Shown here piece after piece: positions 8,076 through 14,827 of a stretch of DNA of 14,827 bases. How positions within the stretch are numbered: position 1 is the first letter of the stretch; the number at the start of each line of letters is the position of its first letter. The DNA lies in assembly GCA_902793875.1 (NCBI GenBank), contig CADBFL010000040.1:1-14827 (forward strand), given 5' to 3'. Position numbers and translations under genes: made by a program. Source of the stretch: an uncultured Eubacteriales bacterium. GTDB lineage: Bacteria; Bacillota; Clostridia; Peptostreptococcales; Anaerovoracaceae. The notes beneath the pieces were generated by a model, which ran no database searches, was not told the origin of the DNA, and saw only the letters and a list, made by a program, of their open reading frames with translations.

Positions 8076-10396
8076 TGACAGGATCCGAAATCATCAGCAG
8101 GATCCCGTATATCCCTCTGAGAGGACAGACGTTCTTCCCGGGGACTATCGTGGGATTCGACATCGGAAGAGATAAATCACTTGCCGCCGTTGATCATGCG
8201 ATGAACGGCGACAAATATATTGCAGTGTCTGCGCAGAGGGACCCTTCGGTCAGCGATCCGAAGAAGGAGGACTGCTACCTTACGGGCACGCTCATAAGGG
8301 TGAGGCAGGTCGTCAAGAAGAACGAGGAGTACGTGCGCATACTGGTCGTCGTCGAGCAGAGGATACTGATCGACAATATCTACGATGACGGCAGGATGCT
8401 CACCTGCGACTACAGCATCGCCGAGGACTATGACGACGACATGAACGACATCGGCATGCAGGCGAATATCCGCGTGCTCAGGCAGATGTACTTCAAGTAC
8501 CTCGAGCTGACAGGCCAGGGCGAATCGGCAGGAAGGACGCTCATCGACGACATCGACGATCCGTCGCTTCTCTGCAGCCTGATCGCCAACGAGATAGACG
8601 TGAGCTACGATCTGAAGCAGACGCTGCTCGAGATCGACTCGGTCAAGCTCAGGATCGGGCACCTCGTCGACATGATCGGAAGGGAGAACAACATCCTTTC
8701 GATCGCCAAGAGGATAAACAACCGCGTGGTCAAGAACATGAACCGCGGCCAGAAGGAGTATTACCTCAGGGAGCAGCTCCAGGTCATAAAAGAGGAGCTG
8801 GGCGAGGATGAGGACATCGACGACGAGGCCCGCCAGTGGAAGGAAAAGCTCGACGAGCTGAAGCTCAGCGAGAAGGTCGACGCCAAGGTCAGAAAAGAGA
8901 TCGACAAGTTCACGAAGATGACTTCGATGAGCCCCGACGCCAACGTGTCGAGGACCTACATCGAGACCATACTCGAGCTTCCGTGGCACGAATCCTCGAA
9001 GATAAACCGCAACCTGAAGAAGGCCGAGAAGATACTGAACGAGGATCACTACGGACTCGAAAAGGTCAAGGAGAGGATACTCGAGCATCTTGCGGTGCAG
9101 CATCTCACGAAAGAGAACAAGGGGCCTATCATCTGCCTGGTCGGGCCGCCGGGAGTCGGAAAGACTTCGATCGCAAGGTCCATCGCCAGGGCAACGAACA
9201 GGGAGTTCGTCAGGATGTCCCTGGGCGGAGTCAGGGACGAGGCCGAGATAAGAGGGCACAGGCGCACATACATCGGCGCCATCCCGGGCAGAGTGATCAA
9301 CAGCATCATCGAGGCGGGAGTGAACAATCCGCTCTTCCTTTTCGACGAGGTCGACAAGATCGGCAGCGACTTCAGGGGCGATCCGGCTTCGGCTCTCCTT
9401 GAGGTGCTCGACCCGGAGCAGAACAACACTTTCACGGACCACTACCTCGAGATCCCGTTCGATCTTTCGGGCGTCATGTTCATCACGACAGCGAACACGA
9501 CGGCGACGATACCGGCTCCGCTGCTCGACAGGATGGAAGTCATCGAGCTCTCGAGCTATACTGAAGAAGAGAAGGTCCATATCGCCATGGACTACCTGGT
9601 GCCGAAGAGGATGAAGGAGAACGGTCTCAAAAGGACGCAGTTCAGCATCAGCAAGGCGGCTGTCAGGGATATCATAGAGTATTACACGCGCGAGGCGGGA
9701 GTCAGGAACCTCGAAAGAGAGATAGGAAACGCCTGCCGCAAGGCCGCGCGCAACATAGTCGGCGGAAGCCGCAAGAAGAATTCCGTCACGCCGGGCAACC
9801 TGAAGTCCTACATAGGAAAGAGGGTGTTCATAGAAGACATCGGCTCCCTTGAGCCGGAGGTCGGAGTGACGACGGGTCTTGCGTGGACGTCGGTCGGCGG
9901 GGTCACGCTCACCATAGAGACCGTTAAGATGCCGGGCAGCGGAAAGCTCGTGCTGACGGGGCAGATGGGCGATGTGATGAAGGAATCCGCCCAGACCGCG
10001 CTCGGGTACATCAAATCCATATCCGGCAAGTACAAAATAGGCAAGGATGTGTTCAAGGATTACGATATCCAGATCCACATCCCCGAGGGCGCGACTCCTA
10101 AGGACGGACCGTCCGCGGGCATCACGATGTGCTCTGCGCTGTTCTCGCTTCTTACGGACCGCAAGGCCGACAAGACAGTCGCGATGACGGGCGAGATAAC
10201 GCTCAGGGGCAAGGTCCTCAGGATAGGCGGCCTCAAGGAGAAGACGCTCGCGGCGTACAGACAGGGCATTCGCAGGGTCATCATCCCTGAGGAGAACGTG
10301 CCGGATCTCGAAGACATACCGGCCTCGGTGCGCCGGAAGATCGAATTCATCCCGGTCGGGGATTTTGAAGATCTGATCCCTATAGTCATAAAATGA
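8075..10396 (+). CDS. lon: ATP-dependent Lon protease (LonA type)
   Basis: The gene encodes 773 aa. The N-terminal LON substrate-binding domain covers roughly 1-200 (IPYIPLRGQTFFPGTIVGFD at its start) and is followed by a coiled-coil linker (QKEYYLREQLQVIKEELGED). The AAA+ domain has Walker A GPPGVGKT (357-364) and Walker B LFLFDE (420-425). The C-terminal protease domain has catalytic Ser680 in DGPSAG and Lys723 in GGLKEK. The long N-domain and absence of membrane segments make it LonA rather than LonB. It degrades misfolded and short-lived regulatory proteins in the cytosol. It overlaps clpX by 1 bp and ysxC by 4 bp (ATGA). In Bacillus a lonB gene often sits between clpX and lonA; here it is absent. 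Confidence 0.98.
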
Positions 10397-10992
10397 AGAT
10401 AAACAAAGCCGAACTCGAAGCCGTCGCCGTGAAGGCGTCGCAATATCCGCCGGAGGATCTTCCCGAGATCGCGTTCGCGGGCAGGTCCAACGTCGGCAAG
10501 TCGTCTCTTCTGAACCTCATCACCGGCAGGAAGAGCCTGGCCAGAGTCTCCGGAAGCCCGGGAAAGACCAGGACCATCAACTTCTACAGGTGCAACGATG
10601 AGTTCAGGATAGTTGATCTGCCCGGATACGGATATGCGAAGATCAGCAGGAGCGAGAGCGAGAAGTGGGGCGCCATGATAGAAGGCTATCTCGAAAACAG
10701 AAAGACCCTTCTGAAGGTGGTGCAGCTCGTGGACATAAGGCATGAGCCGAGCGCCCAGGACGTGCAGATGTACGATTATCTGAAATATTACGGGCTGGAC
10801 GGCATAGTCGCCGCCACCAAGGCCGACAAGCTCGGGGCGAACGCGAGGGCGAAGGCTCTGAGGCTCATAAGGCAGACCCTGGGAATGAAAAAAGATGATA
10901 TACTTATACCGGTATCGGCGCTGAAAAGGACGGGAGACGATGAGCTCCTGGACGCGATGCAGGATCTGATCGGACCGAAAGGAGACAAGTGA
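10393..10992 (+). CDS. ysxC: Ribosome biogenesis GTP-binding protein YsxC/EngB
   Basis: The gene encodes 199 aa. The small-GTPase motifs are in order: G1 GRSNVGKS (30-37), conserved TRTINFY (59-65) covering G2, G3 DLPGYG (75-80), G4 TKAD (142-145) and G5 SAL (175-177). This is the TrmE-Era-EngA-YihA-Septin family member EngB, generally essential and needed for late 50S assembly. The start overlaps the lon stop by 4 bp, indicating translational coupling. The lon-ysxC pairing is widely conserved in Bacillota. The protein is cytosolic and of normal length. Confidence 0.97.
   Translation: MKINKAELEAVAVKASQYPPEDLPEIAFAGRSNVGKSSLLNLITGRKSLARVSGSPGKTRTINFYRCNDEFRIVDLPGYGYAKISRSESEKWGAMIEGYLENRKTLLKVVQLVDIRHEPSAQDVQMYDYLKYYGLDGIVAATKADKLGANARAKALRLIRQTLGMKKDDILIPVSALKRTGDDELLDAMQDLIGPKGDK
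10978..10984 (+). promoter_or_regulatory. Ribosome binding site fixing the hpt start at 10995
   Basis: AAAGGAG ends 10 bases before ATG 10995 and only 4 bases before the in-frame GTG at 10989. The spacing therefore favours ATG 10995. Confidence 0.7.
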
Positions 10993-10994
10993 TA

Positions 10995-11543
10995 ATGGCC
11001 AAGGAAAAGATCATCGGAAAGCTGCTGTTCACTGAGGAGCAGATACAGGCAAGGGCGAGGGAGATCGCCGCTCAGATCGATAAGGATTTCGCGGGCGAGG
11101 AGGTCATCCTTCTCTGCACTCTGAAGGGCTCGGTGCTCTGGTTCTCGGACATCCTGAGATACATGAAGACCGACGCGAAGATCGACTTCCTTTCGGCCAG
11201 CAGCTACGGCGCCTCGACGGTGAGCTCGGGCGTGGTCAAGATCAGCTTCGACCCGCAGGTGAACATGTACAACCACAATGTGATCGTGGTCGAGGACATC
11301 GTGGATACGGGAAGGACGCTCTCGTACATGCTGCCTAAGCTCGAGGAGAGAGGGCCGAAGTCCGTGAAGCTCTGCACCATGCTCAACAAGCAGGCGAGAA
11401 GGACGGACGATGTTACTCCCGACTATGTAGGCTTTGAGGTCGACGACCTCTTTGTTATAGGATACGGACTGGACTTCGACCAGAGGTTCAGAGGCCTTCC
11501 GTATATAAGCTATCTGGATGAACAGGATGTTGAATCTCTCTGA
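10995..11543 (+). CDS. hpt: Hypoxanthine phosphoribosyltransferase
   Basis: The gene encodes 182 aa from ATG 10995 (a GTG two codons upstream at 10989 is possible but poorly spaced). The PRPP-binding loop is VEDIVDTGRT (99-108). LCTLKGS (40-46) forms the pyrophosphate-side loop, and FVIGYGLDFDQRFRGLPYI (153-171) is the conserved C-terminal segment contacting purine and metal. This is a purine salvage enzyme converting hypoxanthine, and often guanine, to IMP or GMP with PRPP; it is cytosolic. It follows ysxC by 2 bp. Its 3' end overlaps the PHP gene by 17-26 bp. In many Firmicutes hpt sits with tilS and ftsH, so this position after lon-ysxC is a less common context. Confidence 0.96.
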   Translation: MAKEKIIGKLLFTEEQIQARAREIAAQIDKDFAGEEVILLCTLKGSVLWFSDILRYMKTDAKIDFLSASSYGASTVSSGVVKISFDPQVNMYNHNVIVVEDIVDTGRTLSYMLPKLEERGPKSVKLCTMLNKQARRTDDVTPDYVGFEVDDLFVIGYGLDFDQRFRGLPYISYLDEQDVESL

Positions 11544-12405
11544 TACAACAAAACTTGATCATGATGAACTGAGGGCTCTGATCGAATCGGACCTCAAAAA
11601 GGATCTTCACATGCACACGACGTTCTCGGACGGCGCGATGACTCCTGAAGAGCTTATTGATATGCGCGTGAAAGAGGGTTATGAGCTGCTCGCCATTACC
11701 GACCATGACGTCATCGGAGGCTCGGTCGCAGGCATGGCCTATGCGAAGAAGATCGGTCTGCCGTTCATCTACGGCATCGAATTCGACTCAGAGGACGCGG
11801 TCGGCGACGACCTTCACATGCTCGGATACGGCTTCGATCCGGAGAACGAGATATTCCTCGACGTCGTCATCGAGGTCATCGCAGACAGGAACAAAAGAAA
11901 CAAACAGTTCATGGACGCTCTCAACACGAGGGGCTTCGGCATCACTGAGGATGACGTGAAGAAGATCAACGGCGGCAGATATGTCGGAAAGCCGACCTTC
12001 GCCAAGATCCTGATCAAGAAGGGGATCGTGAGCAGCGTCAACGAGGCGTTCAGCACCATATTCAGGGAGCCTGATCTGAAAGCGATAAAGAAGGTGACCA
12101 TGTCTTCAAAGAAGGCGATAGATACCATCCATGCGGGCGGCGGACTGGCCGTGATGGCCCATCCGATGGAGCAGAGGCGCAAGGACGAGAGCTTCGAGGT
12201 ATTCAAACCGAGGATGTTCCACATCATCGATACCATGGTGGCCTACGGCATCGACGGGCTCGAGTGCCATCATCCGTCAGCGAGCGAGATGCAGCAGGAG
12301 CTCCTGGTGCAGTACGCGAAGGAGCACGGGCTCATGATCACGAGAGGCTCCGACTTCCACTCTCTGGAAGCGCGCAGGGACTTCGAGATCTACCACAGAC
12401 CGTAG
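11518..12405 (+). CDS. PHP-domain phosphoesterase (TrpH/RNase AM-like)
   Basis: The gene encodes 295 aa. Metal ligands of the PHP fold are visible in order: HMH (31-33) with Asp38, TDHD (61-64), GIEFD with Glu88, DLHMLGY with His100, AHP with His215, His251 in ECHHPS, and SDFH (278-281). Between about 110 and 200 lies the usual helical insertion (NGGRYVGKPTFAKIL). Close relatives include E. coli RNase AM (YciV) and 3',5'-nucleotide bisphosphatases, which hydrolyse pAp or trim short RNA and rRNA 5' ends; which activity applies here is unknown. The start at 11518 or an alternative ATG at 11527 lies inside hpt, with no clear ribosome binding site, so translation probably depends on ribosomes finishing hpt. 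It is likely the last gene of the tig operon. Confidence 0.88.
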   Translation: MNRMLNLSDTTKLDHDELRALIESDLKKDLHMHTTFSDGAMTPEELIDMRVKEGYELLAITDHDVIGGSVAGMAYAKKIGLPFIYGIEFDSEDAVGDDLHMLGYGFDPENEIFLDVVIEVIADRNKRNKQFMDALNTRGFGITEDDVKKINGGRYVGKPTFAKILIKKGIVSSVNEAFSTIFREPDLKAIKKVTMSSKKAIDTIHAGGGLAVMAHPMEQRRKDESFEVFKPRMFHIIDTMVAYGIDGLECHHPSASEMQQELLVQYAKEHGLMITRGSDFHSLEARRDFEIYHRP

Positions 12406-12514
12406 GGCATAAAAAGGCATGCCGCATGACAGCTCCGCAGTTATACCGTGGACAGACCGCTGGCATAAAAGGGCGCGGTCACAGCATCCGTTTCTGAAGC
12501 AGAAAGACCGATAT
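12406..12514. other. Gap between the PHP gene and the surface-protein gene
   Basis: The stretch contains two copies of GGCATAAAA (12406-12414 and 12462-12470) and a short inverted repeat, GACCGC (12455-12460) with GCGGTC (12475-12480). No T-tract follows the inverted repeat, so it is not a convincing terminator, and no well-spaced -35/-10 pair is seen. Confidence 0.4.
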
Positions 12515-14431
12515 ATGCATTTTTGTAAGAAAACAGCATTGATAATACTCCTTGCGCTGGGCATGGCTCTCGGCATGATGCCGGTGACGGGCCAGACGGC
12601 GTATGCGGATAATACACTTATCGATGTTTCCGGAACCATGGTAAAAGAGGGCGATCCACTGCCCCATGTTGAGTCGAAATGGACGTTTGACAGAAACCCT
12701 GCCGGCGGATATACGCTGACACTGAACAGTCTCACCGCTTATTCCTATGCTGATGATATTATTTCGTACTACGATGACAAACCTCTCACTATCGTTTTGA
12801 ATGGAGACAGCAGCATTACTAATAGTAATGACAGCGGTCATGGGATCCTGTCGGTCGACAGCGCCGATATAACTATCGAGGGCAGCGGGACCCTAAAAAT
12901 AACGGCAGGAGGCAATGCCATCCGGTCCAACGGCGATATCGAAATAATCGGCGGAACCGTGACTGCCACCAGTAAAAACAGCTCGGCTGTCTGCGCCAAT
13001 AACGCTGATGTGACGATAAGCGGCGGCGCCGTGACTGCAAGAGGCGGTGAAACTGCTGATCCCATGCATCCTGCTTACGGCATCTGCGCTTATAACGGCA
13101 ATGTAACGATCAGCGGGAACAGCACGACAGCAGAAGCCTTCGGAGGCATGGCAGGCATTTATGCCGATAAATTCGATAACGATACCGGCAATGTAACGAT
13201 AAGCGGCGGCACCGTGACTGCTGAGGGCGGTAAATACGGCATCTGTTCCATGGCTGCCAATGCAGAGATCAGCGGAGGCACAGTCAAGGCTACAGCGCAT
13301 AAGTTCCAGGGGAATGGTGTTTATGCACACAGACGCGTGAACATATCCGGCGGAAATGTCGAGGCAGCTGCGGAAGGTGCCGACGGTCATGCCATTTATG
13401 CCGGGAACTCCGTGAATATATCCGATGCCGGAACGGTGAAAGCCACAGCGACCGGTGCTGAAAGTTACGCGATCCTGGGCGCGCTCGGAGTGAGCATCAG
13501 CGGCGGAGCGGTCGAAGCCAAAGCCACCGGTTCGGATTCTTACGGCATCAGATCCCAGGACAATACGGAAATACTCGGAGGAGATGTAAAAGCGGAGGCT
13601 ACCCTGGAGGCACTCAGCGGCAAGGTCAAAAACTCGATCAAAGGTACCGGCTGGACGGAATCCGGAAAGGAGACTATCGATATCAGTACCGTCGCCAGGC
13701 TGCTTCGTTACAAGAAGGTGCAGTTCCCGGCAGAAAAGGCTGAGGTCACAAGAGCGCCGGAAGCAAAGACACTGACATACGACGGTTCTGCGCAGCAGCT
13801 TGTCACTGCAGGCAAAGCATACGGCGGCACCATGCAGTATGCTGTCGGTACCGCTGAAAAGGCAACAGGACCTTATTCTGCCGCCATCCCTGAAGGAACC
13901 GAAGCAGGAACATACTACGTGTGGTACAAGGCGGTCGGAGATGCGGACCACAGTGATTCCGATGCTGCATATGTTACGGCAACTATCTCTGAATCGCCGG
14001 CGCCTGCCGCTGAATCCAGCATCACTTATGATCTTAACGGCGGTTCCCTGAACGGCAGGACCGGCATAGTGACAGTGAAAGCGAAGAACGGTTCTGTGAT
14101 AACTCTGCCTGAACCTGAAAGAGACGGCTATATCTTCGATTACTGGCAGGGCTCAAGATACAATGCAGGAGACAGGTACACCGTCAATGGCGATCATACA
14201 TTCACAGCTGTATGGAAGACCGGAGGCGGCAGCGGATCAGGCGGGTCCGGCGAATCCGGCGGATCCGGCGAATCCGGAGGGTCTCGCGGATACAGCGGAT
14301 CCGGAAAAGACTCGAAGAGTGTAAAGACCGGCGATGAGAAGAACCTTGCAGGCTGGATCACTCTGATGGGGGTATCGGCGCTCGCGCTGGCATCTCTGTA
14401 CATAAGGCGCAGGGACATTCTGCACAGATAG
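12515..14431 (+). CDS. Secreted repeat-rich cell-surface protein with C-terminal sorting signal
   Basis: The gene encodes 638 aa from ATG 12515. That start is chosen because it places a signal peptide at the N-terminus (KK, then a hydrophobic core 8-24, and likely cleavage after AYA at 31). The ribosome binding site is weak. After a lead-in region, residues ~115-365 hold about eight to ten imperfect repeats of the pattern V-T/N-I-S-G-G-x-V-x-A, expected to fold as a right-handed beta-helix. Residues ~408-492 are an Ig-like module (LTYDGSAQQLVTAG ... AGTYYVWYKAVGD). Residues ~503-567 are an InlB/Listeria-Bacteroides repeat (ITYDLNGGSLNG ... FTAVWK). A Gly/Ser-rich linker (569-599) leads to SVKTGD (602-607), a hydrophobic helix (611-630) and RRR. 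That tail is a variant sortase signal. It is probably a host- or matrix-facing adhesin; the ligand is unknown. Codons look more AT-rich than in neighbours. Confidence 0.85.
   Translation: MHFCKKTALIILLALGMALGMMPVTGQTAYADNTLIDVSGTMVKEGDPLPHVESKWTFDRNPAGGYTLTLNSLTAYSYADDIISYYDDKPLTIVLNGDSSITNSNDSGHGILSVDSADITIEGSGTLKITAGGNAIRSNGDIEIIGGTVTATSKNSSAVCANNADVTISGGAVTARGGETADPMHPAYGICAYNGNVTISGNSTTAEAFGGMAGIYADKFDNDTGNVTISGGTVTAEGGKYGICSMAANAEISGGTVKATAHKFQGNGVYAHRRVNISGGNVEAAAEGADGHAIYAGNSVNISDAGTVKATATGAESYAILGALGVSISGGAVEAKATGSDSYGIRSQDNTEILGGDVKAEATLEALSGKVKNSIKGTGWTESGKETIDISTVARLLRYKKVQFPAEKAEVTRAPEAKTLTYDGSAQQLVTAGKAYGGTMQYAVGTAEKATGPYSAAIPEGTEAGTYYVWYKAVGDADHSDSDAAYVTATISESPAPAAESSITYDLNGGSLNGRTGIVTVKAKNGSVITLPEPERDGYIFDYWQGSRYNAGDRYTVNGDHTFTAVWKTGGGSGSGGSGESGGSGESGGSRGYSGSGKDSKSVKTGDEKNLAGWITLMGVSALALASLYIRRRDILHR
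12857..13609 (+). repeat. Beta-helix-type protein repeats encoded within the surface gene
   Basis: Repeats centred on VTISGGAVTA, VTISGNSTTA, VTISGGTVTA, AEISGGTVKA, VNISGGNVEA, VNISDAGTVKA, VSISGGAVEA and TEILGGDVKA follow one another at intervals of roughly 25-35 residues. Most are separated by a short segment containing YGI, AIY or GIR. The DNA copies have diverged, so the repeat is clear at protein level and weak at base level. Confidence 0.8.
14246..14281 (+). repeat. 18-bp tandem duplication in the Gly/Ser linker
   Basis: Two adjacent 18-bp units (14246-14263 and 14264-14281), differing at about two positions, encode SGESGG twice. Such units change copy number by slippage, so linker length may vary between strains. 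Confidence 0.7.
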
Positions 14432-14485
14432 GGCACGGATAGCGCACAGACAGCGCATATCCCTCACGCAAAACATAAGCTTCGA

Positions 14486-14546
14486 CATCAGGCTGCAAAA
14501 AGTTTCCGGCATGAGACTGCAAAAGGTTTCCGGCATCAGGCAGCAG
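14486..14546. repeat. 24-nt tandem repeat, two full copies and a partial third
   Basis: Copies at 14486-14509 and 14510-14533 share CATnAGnCTGCAAAAnGTTTC and end in CGG. A third begins CATCAGGCAGCAG at 14534 and then diverges. There are no spacers, so this is not a CRISPR array. Confidence 0.75.
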
Positions 14547-14592
14547 ATATAAGGGGAACTAGGCAGCAGACTGCAAATCAACGGCAAATTAA

Positions 14593-14628
14593 GGGGGCTG
14601 TCGCATTTGAAAGAATGCGGCAGCCTCT
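14593..14628. terminator. Strong hairpin, possible intrinsic terminator downstream of the surface gene
   Basis: A 12-bp stem (14596-14607 pairing with 14614-14625, one G-U pair) closes a 6-nt loop TGAAAG, and three to four weaker outer pairs extend it. The + strand flank is only TCTTAAC, while the minus strand runs into CCCCCTTAATTT, so neither side has an ideal U-tract. It lies 165 bp beyond the surface gene stop. It could be a terminator or a dispersed hairpin repeat. Confidence 0.5.
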
Positions 14629-14651
14629 TAACATGAAAAAGATAGCCGGCT

Positions 14652-14719
14652 CTAACGGGGCCTGTCCCTGTTAAAGGCAACTAACGGTGCCGACAACTAA
14701 CGGGGCCTGTCCCCGTTAG
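14652..14719. repeat. REP-like palindrome cluster (CTAACGG repeats)
   Basis: CTAACGG starts at 14652, 14681 and 14697. The third copy forms a perfect 9-bp palindrome, CTAACGGGG (14697-14705) with CCCCGTTAG (14711-14719), around the loop CCTGT. The first copy forms a nearly identical hairpin (14653-14660 with 14666-14673, one G-T pair) around the same CCTGT loop. The middle copy is a half-unit. Paired hairpins of this kind with a GGGG-CCTGT-CCCC core resemble repeats mobilised by REP-associated tyrosine transposases, but that family link is inference. Confidence 0.65.
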
Positions 14720-14827
14720 CATTGGCTGACCGTTCGGCCTCCACTGTCCTCACGGTGTCTGCCGGCCGTTCGCACCGCTCTAGAGCTGTCCGAGCGGGCT
14801 TAGTAGTCCCCGCCGGCCAGCGCTGGC

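Larger units (their letters stand above)
14432..14827. other. Repeat-rich non-coding tail of the window
   Basis: These 396 bases hold no gene I can support. In order they contain a 24-nt tandem repeat, a strong 12-bp hairpin, a cluster of CTAACGG palindromes, and about 100 GC-rich bases with reading frames open on both strands. The composition at the right edge (CGG, GCC-rich) differs from the genes to the left. The combination suggests the border of a repetitive or mobile element whose body lies beyond the window. Confidence 0.5.

Noticed and set aside
8177..10078. 633-codon open frame on the minus strand
   Set aside because: It lies wholly antisense to lon, whose domains and catalytic residues are complete. 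Long antisense frames follow from the strong codon bias of the + strand gene.
12455..12480. Terminator after the PHP gene
   Set aside because: The stem is only six base pairs with a 14-nt loop, and no T-tract follows.
12419..12514. Upstream start for the surface protein at ATG 12419
   Set aside because: It would add 32 polar residues before the signal peptide and has no ribosome binding site; ATG 12515 puts the signal peptide at the N-terminus.
14486..14546. CRISPR-like array
   Set aside because: The repeats abut without spacers, only two copies are complete, and no cas genes are present.
14719..14827. Open + strand frame at the right edge
   Set aside because: There is no start codon with a ribosome binding site, and the opposite strand is equally open, as expected in GC-rich sequence.

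Overview
The window looks like chromosomal DNA of a low-redundancy anaerobic Bacillota, most likely class Clostridia. The reasons are the CIRCE-controlled small heat-shock gene, the tig-clpP-clpX-lon-ysxC gene order, strong AGGAGG-type ribosome binding sites, heavy use of AGG (Arg) and ATA (Ile) codons at moderately high GC, and a surface protein ending in a KTGD...RRR sorting signal. Placement near Clostridia 'Family XIII' (Mogibacterium/Anaerovoracaceae-like) is my inference from the style of the surface protein and codon use. No 16S or tRNA is present to test it.

Layout. Positions 1-911 hold the 3' end of an MTA/SAH nucleosidase gene (mtnN) and a stand-alone LUD-domain protein, both on the + strand. 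Positions 958-1640 hold a minus-strand Hsp20 gene with its terminator (958-983), and a promoter (1587-1615) overlapped by a perfect CIRCE operator (1602-1628). Positions 1705-4089 hold a beta-CASP metallo-ribonuclease gene whose 3' end overlaps a glutamate racemase gene (murI). That racemase is broken: a segment encoding roughly 45-50 residues, including the second catalytic cysteine, is missing at about 3913, and the remainder is out of frame. A new promoter (4079-4107) then drives a CYTH/triphosphate-tunnel protein (4174-4785).

Positions 4828-12405 form one long, tightly packed + strand run: tig, clpP, clpX, lon, ysxC, hpt and a PHP-domain phosphoesterase. Junctions are overlaps or gaps of at most 15 nt. 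The run combines nascent-chain folding (trigger factor), regulated proteolysis (ClpXP, Lon) and ribosome assembly (YsxC), followed by purine salvage and a probable nucleotide or RNA phosphoesterase. I found no CIRCE or CtsR-type site in front of it.

Positions 12515-14431 encode a secreted, probably wall-anchored, repeat-rich surface protein: a beta-helix-like region, an Ig-like module, an InlB/Listeria-Bacteroides repeat, a Gly/Ser linker and a variant sorting signal. By eye its base and codon use is more AT-rich than its neighbours. The last ~400 bp (14432-14827) contain no gene I can support. They hold a 24-nt tandem repeat, a strong hairpin and a cluster of REP-like CTAACGG palindromes. 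An open minus-strand frame there enters from beyond the window and stops inside the outermost palindrome.

I see no convincing wholly new defence or mobile system. The most unusual items are the deleted murI, the REP-like palindromes at the right edge, and the surface protein with a non-LPXTG sorting motif.
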